NCBI GenBank assembly: GCA_050290225.1
Contig: JBNKHG010000094.1
Coordinates: 91,418-155,417 of the forward strand
Direction: 5' to 3'
Length of the DNA stretch: 64,000 bases
DNA from: JBNKHG01 sp050290225
GTDB lineage: Bacteria > Pseudomonadota > Gammaproteobacteria > Pseudomonadales > Cellvibrionaceae
Below the pieces are notes generated by a model. The model was not told the DNA's origin. It worked only from the letters and a program-made list of their open reading frames with translations, and did not search any database. Each line of letters starts with the position of its first letter. Position 1 is the first letter of the stretch. Positions 61,978 to 64,000 of this stretch are shown piece after piece. A program made the position numbers and the translations under genes.

Positions 61978-62820
61978 CTAGGAATTGTATATTTGCGACA
62001 ACTGTTTGCGCCGGCGGTAGGCGCCCGGAGTCTGCCCCACCACCACCCTGAAGTGCCGGATAAAGTGTGCCTGGTCGAAATAGCCGCACCGCAGGGCGAC
62101 ATCAGTGAGCGAAATGCCGGGGTTGGACTTTATCAAATACCGGGCAGCGTTTGCCCGATACAGGCGTTGTAAAATGCCGGGCGCGATACCCACCTGGGAT
62201 TTAAACAACCGCTCCAGTTTGCGCCGGCTGATGCCCTCGTCCGCCGCCAGCTGTTGCGGCGAACTGGGTTCGGAGCTATCGATCAGCCGGGAGATCAGCC
62301 CGTTCAGCGGTTGTACCCTCGGCCCCGTCTCAAACAGTGCCTGTAACCACTGGCTCAGGTACTGCAGCCGATCGGACAACTCCCGCCGGGCCGCCAGCTG
62401 CTCGTAGAGTTCCTCCAACCCGGTGACACCCAGCTCCGACAGAGCCAGATGCTGCCGGTAAAGCTCGTGCATGGGAATGCCCAGAAACCGGTAGGCACCA
62501 CCGGGCGTAAAACGGATACCAATGGCATCCACACAGCCCTCCAGGCCCATCAGGGTGCGCTGGTTGTCACTGCCCTGATACAAAATCCGCTCTGAGTGCC
62601 GGACTTCGCCAAGCGCATAAGGGCTGCCAAAGTTAAAAATAATGCCGCTGCCCCCATCGGGATACATGGTTTCCCGACAGGCCTTGACCAGCGGCTGCCC
62701 ACAATGAATCACCCAAAAGCACTGTACATAAGGCGCCAGCACCACGGGCGCCGCAAAGCGCAGAAAACCGAGGTGCTGCAGATCGCGGGTGTCTGGCTCC
62801 TGGGGGGTTAGGGGCGGCAT
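61978..62820 (-). CDS. AraC-family regulator 3
   Basis: 280 residues from ATG 62820 (AGGG upstream); a TTG at 62841 is in frame. The N-terminal sensor resembles DUF6597 (VVLAPYVQCFWVIHCGQPLV, TMYPDGGSGIIFNFGSPYAL), and the C-terminal HTH is LAADEGISRRKLERLFKSQV and LTDVALRCGYFDQAHFIRHF. The DJ-1 and CMD genes downstream on the same strand are the likely targets. Confidence 0.88.
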   Translation of the reverse strand: MPPLTPQEPDTRDLQHLGFLRFAAPVVLAPYVQCFWVIHCGQPLVKACRETMYPDGGSGIIFNFGSPYALGEVRHSERILYQGSDNQRTLMGLEGCVDAIGIRFTPGGAYRFLGIPMHELYRQHLALSELGVTGLEELYEQLAARRELSDRLQYLSQWLQALFETGPRVQPLNGLISRLIDSSEPSSPQQLAADEGISRRKLERLFKSQVGIAPGILQRLYRANAARYLIKSNPGISLTDVALRCGYFDQAHFIRHFRVVVGQTPGAYRRRKQLSQIYNS

Positions 62821-63182
62821 GAATATCCCTGAGTCGTCCAATAGAAACGACGCTATACTAGCACAGAGTTTTATGACATGTGGGTCGATGCCTCCGCCCC
62901 AAAAAAAGCCCGGCGCGTAGCAGGTGGATTTTTGATGGCAGAACTTCCCTGGCGGGTGATTAAGATCTTTCCAACGGACTTGTCCTCACACTACCCGGTT
63001 CCCCGGATCTTCAATCCAAAGGGCACCAGCTTTCAGTTCACATCCGGAATGGTATCGTTGATGTGAATCCGGGAGGTGTTAAACTGTGATTACCAAGGGA
63101 GGCTGACGGTATAATTACCACGCGACTTTGTCGCATCTACACTATCAGCACTCCCGGTATGAGGCAACCTAATTTCCAGCTA
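62821..63182. other. Gene-poor region before insertion-sequence remnants
   Basis: About 360 bases with no convincing gene. A 62-codon frame at 62878-63066 shows no family resemblance. It may be debris from past insertions. Confidence 0.4.
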
Positions 63183-63872
63183 CTATTTGTTTTTTGGGGA
63201 TAATTCAACTTTAGCCAGTCTCAAGGCTGCGGTGTTCATATTCTCTCGTAGCCAGATATAGCGCACACCGTTAGGACTTATCTTAGCCGAGTACCGCTCT
63301 TTCAGTTGACGGGATACCTGAGCCTGACCAAGATGAGGATTGCTGAGGGAGAAGTCAATGACAAGCTTTTCTAATTCCTGATCGGTACGGTTCTTGTGCC
63401 GTAAATCAGGCGTTTCCTGACGCCTCAGAGCATCGGTACCGCCTTCCTTTAGCAATCGCCTGTGGCGATAGATGGTATCGCGTGACACCCCACTCAAGCG
63501 CGAGGCTTCGGAGACATTTCCTAGTTTTTCGGCCAACGCCAGAACATCCAGCTTTTGTTGAATTTCAATGTCTTCCATCGACGCCTTAGTCGGCTCTGTC
63601 ACTTCGGCCACTTGCAGATGACGGCCAGCGAAGTAGGCATTGAAGCCGCCACGTTTCGTTTTTCGGATTTCAATTTTCTGATTGGCAATGGAGTGCTTCA
63701 ATGGTGACTCGATAAAGTAGAATTTGTTGCCATAGCTAAAGGTGTGGTCGTTACGGATTTTACGGTATTCCTTAGCTACGCATATGTCGTCCAGATTGAC
63801 ATTTCGAGAAAGTGGCGTGAACTCTGATCTGGTATTTTTGGCCTTAACCGCTACTTTTTGGTAAGCGGTCAT
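63183..63872 (-). pseudogene. Chimeric transposase fragment (ISNCY/IS1202-like C-terminus joined to IS481-like HTH)
   Basis: A 229-codon frame of mixed origin. Residues 1-4 are read from the adjoining IS66 end. Residues 5-97 resemble the C-terminus of an ISNCY/IS1202-type transposase (NLDDICVAKEYRKIRNDHTF, GGFNAYFAGRHLQVAEVTEP). From residue 99 it becomes the N-terminal HTH part of an IS481-type transposase (QQKLDVLALAEKLGNVSEAS, RDTIYRHRRLLKEGG). No catalytic DDE region remains. The open frame is probably accidental. Confidence 0.65.
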
Positions 63873-64000
63873 TCAGCGACGTTATTCCGTTTGCTAGCCT
63901 CGCGCAATACACTGGCCTCTACATTCAAAAGGAGGCCCACATGACCCCAGCCATAGAATCCAAGAAACATCGAACGCCAGAGCAATGGCAGGCCATTGTC
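63861..64000. mobile_element. IS66-family insertion sequence, left end
   Basis: Starts at GTAAGCG (63861), the usual IS66-family terminus, and includes the first codons of its accessory gene. It interrupts the ISNCY-like remnant. The rest lies beyond the window. Confidence 0.65.
63941..64000 (+). CDS. IS66-family accessory protein TnpA, start only
   Basis: AAAGGAGG precedes an ATG that opens MTPAIESKKHRTPEQWQAIV up to the window edge. Arg/Lys-rich start with TPEQWQ resembles the N-terminus of IS66 TnpA accessory proteins (a small HTH protein needed for transposition). Only 20 codons are visible, so identification is tentative. Confidence 0.6.
   Translation, partial: MTPAIESKKHRTPEQWQAIV

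Noticed and set aside
62878..63066. A 62-codon frame near the insertion remnants
   Set aside because: No ribosome site and no family resemblance; more likely debris.

Overview
The window reads as chromosomal DNA of a Gram-negative gammaproteobacterium. Household genes (rpoH, trmB, tex, gshA, pckA, hslO, hslR, cysQ) are closest in my reading to Pseudomonas and Cellvibrionales homologues. The block ABC-F / TIGR02444 / AlgP-like / FKBP / Rsd / DsbB matches the Pseudomonas algP-algQ-dsbH neighbourhood. Two large TonB-dependent receptors with AraC regulators and catabolic genes suggest an aquatic heterotroph, possibly Cellvibrionales. The genus is inference only.

Layout. 0-9.3 kb: end of ftsX, rpoH, DUF423, trmB, small membrane and lipoprotein genes, uspE, elbB, an ABC-F ATPase, TIGR02444 and an AlgP-like Lys/Ala-rich protein. 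9.5-18 kb: FKBP isomerase, WD40 lipoprotein, rsd, dsbB, an orphan secreted FliL-domain protein, acpH, gshA with a small partner, MAPEG, and a frameshifted small secreted protein. 18-28.2 kb: tex, an RND efflux pair, a DUF3157-like protein, two GFA proteins and an arylamine N-acetyltransferase. 28.3-35.6 kb: the conserved pckA-hslO-(DUF4124-protease)-hslR-yrfG group plus divergent cysQ. 35.8-43.3 kb: small protein, EamA exporter, thioesterase, truncated haemoglobin behind a perfect FNR/Anr-type box, an SLC5-hybrid histidine kinase with a CbrX-like small partner, LysR and DUF2938. 43.5-44.7 kb: three tandem DsrE-fold genes.

44.8-60.4 kb is the accessory part. A minus-strand operon runs TonB receptor > cupin > SDR > E1-alpha > E1-beta > stand-alone lipoyl protein > stand-alone E2 catalytic domain > lipoate ligase, with a divergent AraC gene. 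Next come a PchR-like AraC gene, a second TonB receptor, an alpha/beta hydrolase, an amidase and a C-terminally truncated acyl-CoA synthetase. Together they look like uptake and breakdown modules for unidentified organic substrates. The 2-oxoacid/acyloin dehydrogenase has its E2 split over two genes and carries its own lipoylation enzyme. From 60.4 kb the sequence holds rearrangement scars, then CMD, DJ-1 and AraC genes, and finally nested insertion-sequence remnants with an IS66 left end running off the window.

Three related palindromic repeats (about 20.82, 25.38 and 34.62 kb) form a MITE-like family. Two copies differ by an exact inversion of a 13-bp core. Candidates for something less described are the split-E2 operon with its ligase, the three-gene DsrE set, and this repeat family. 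All calls come from reading the sequence; no database search was run.
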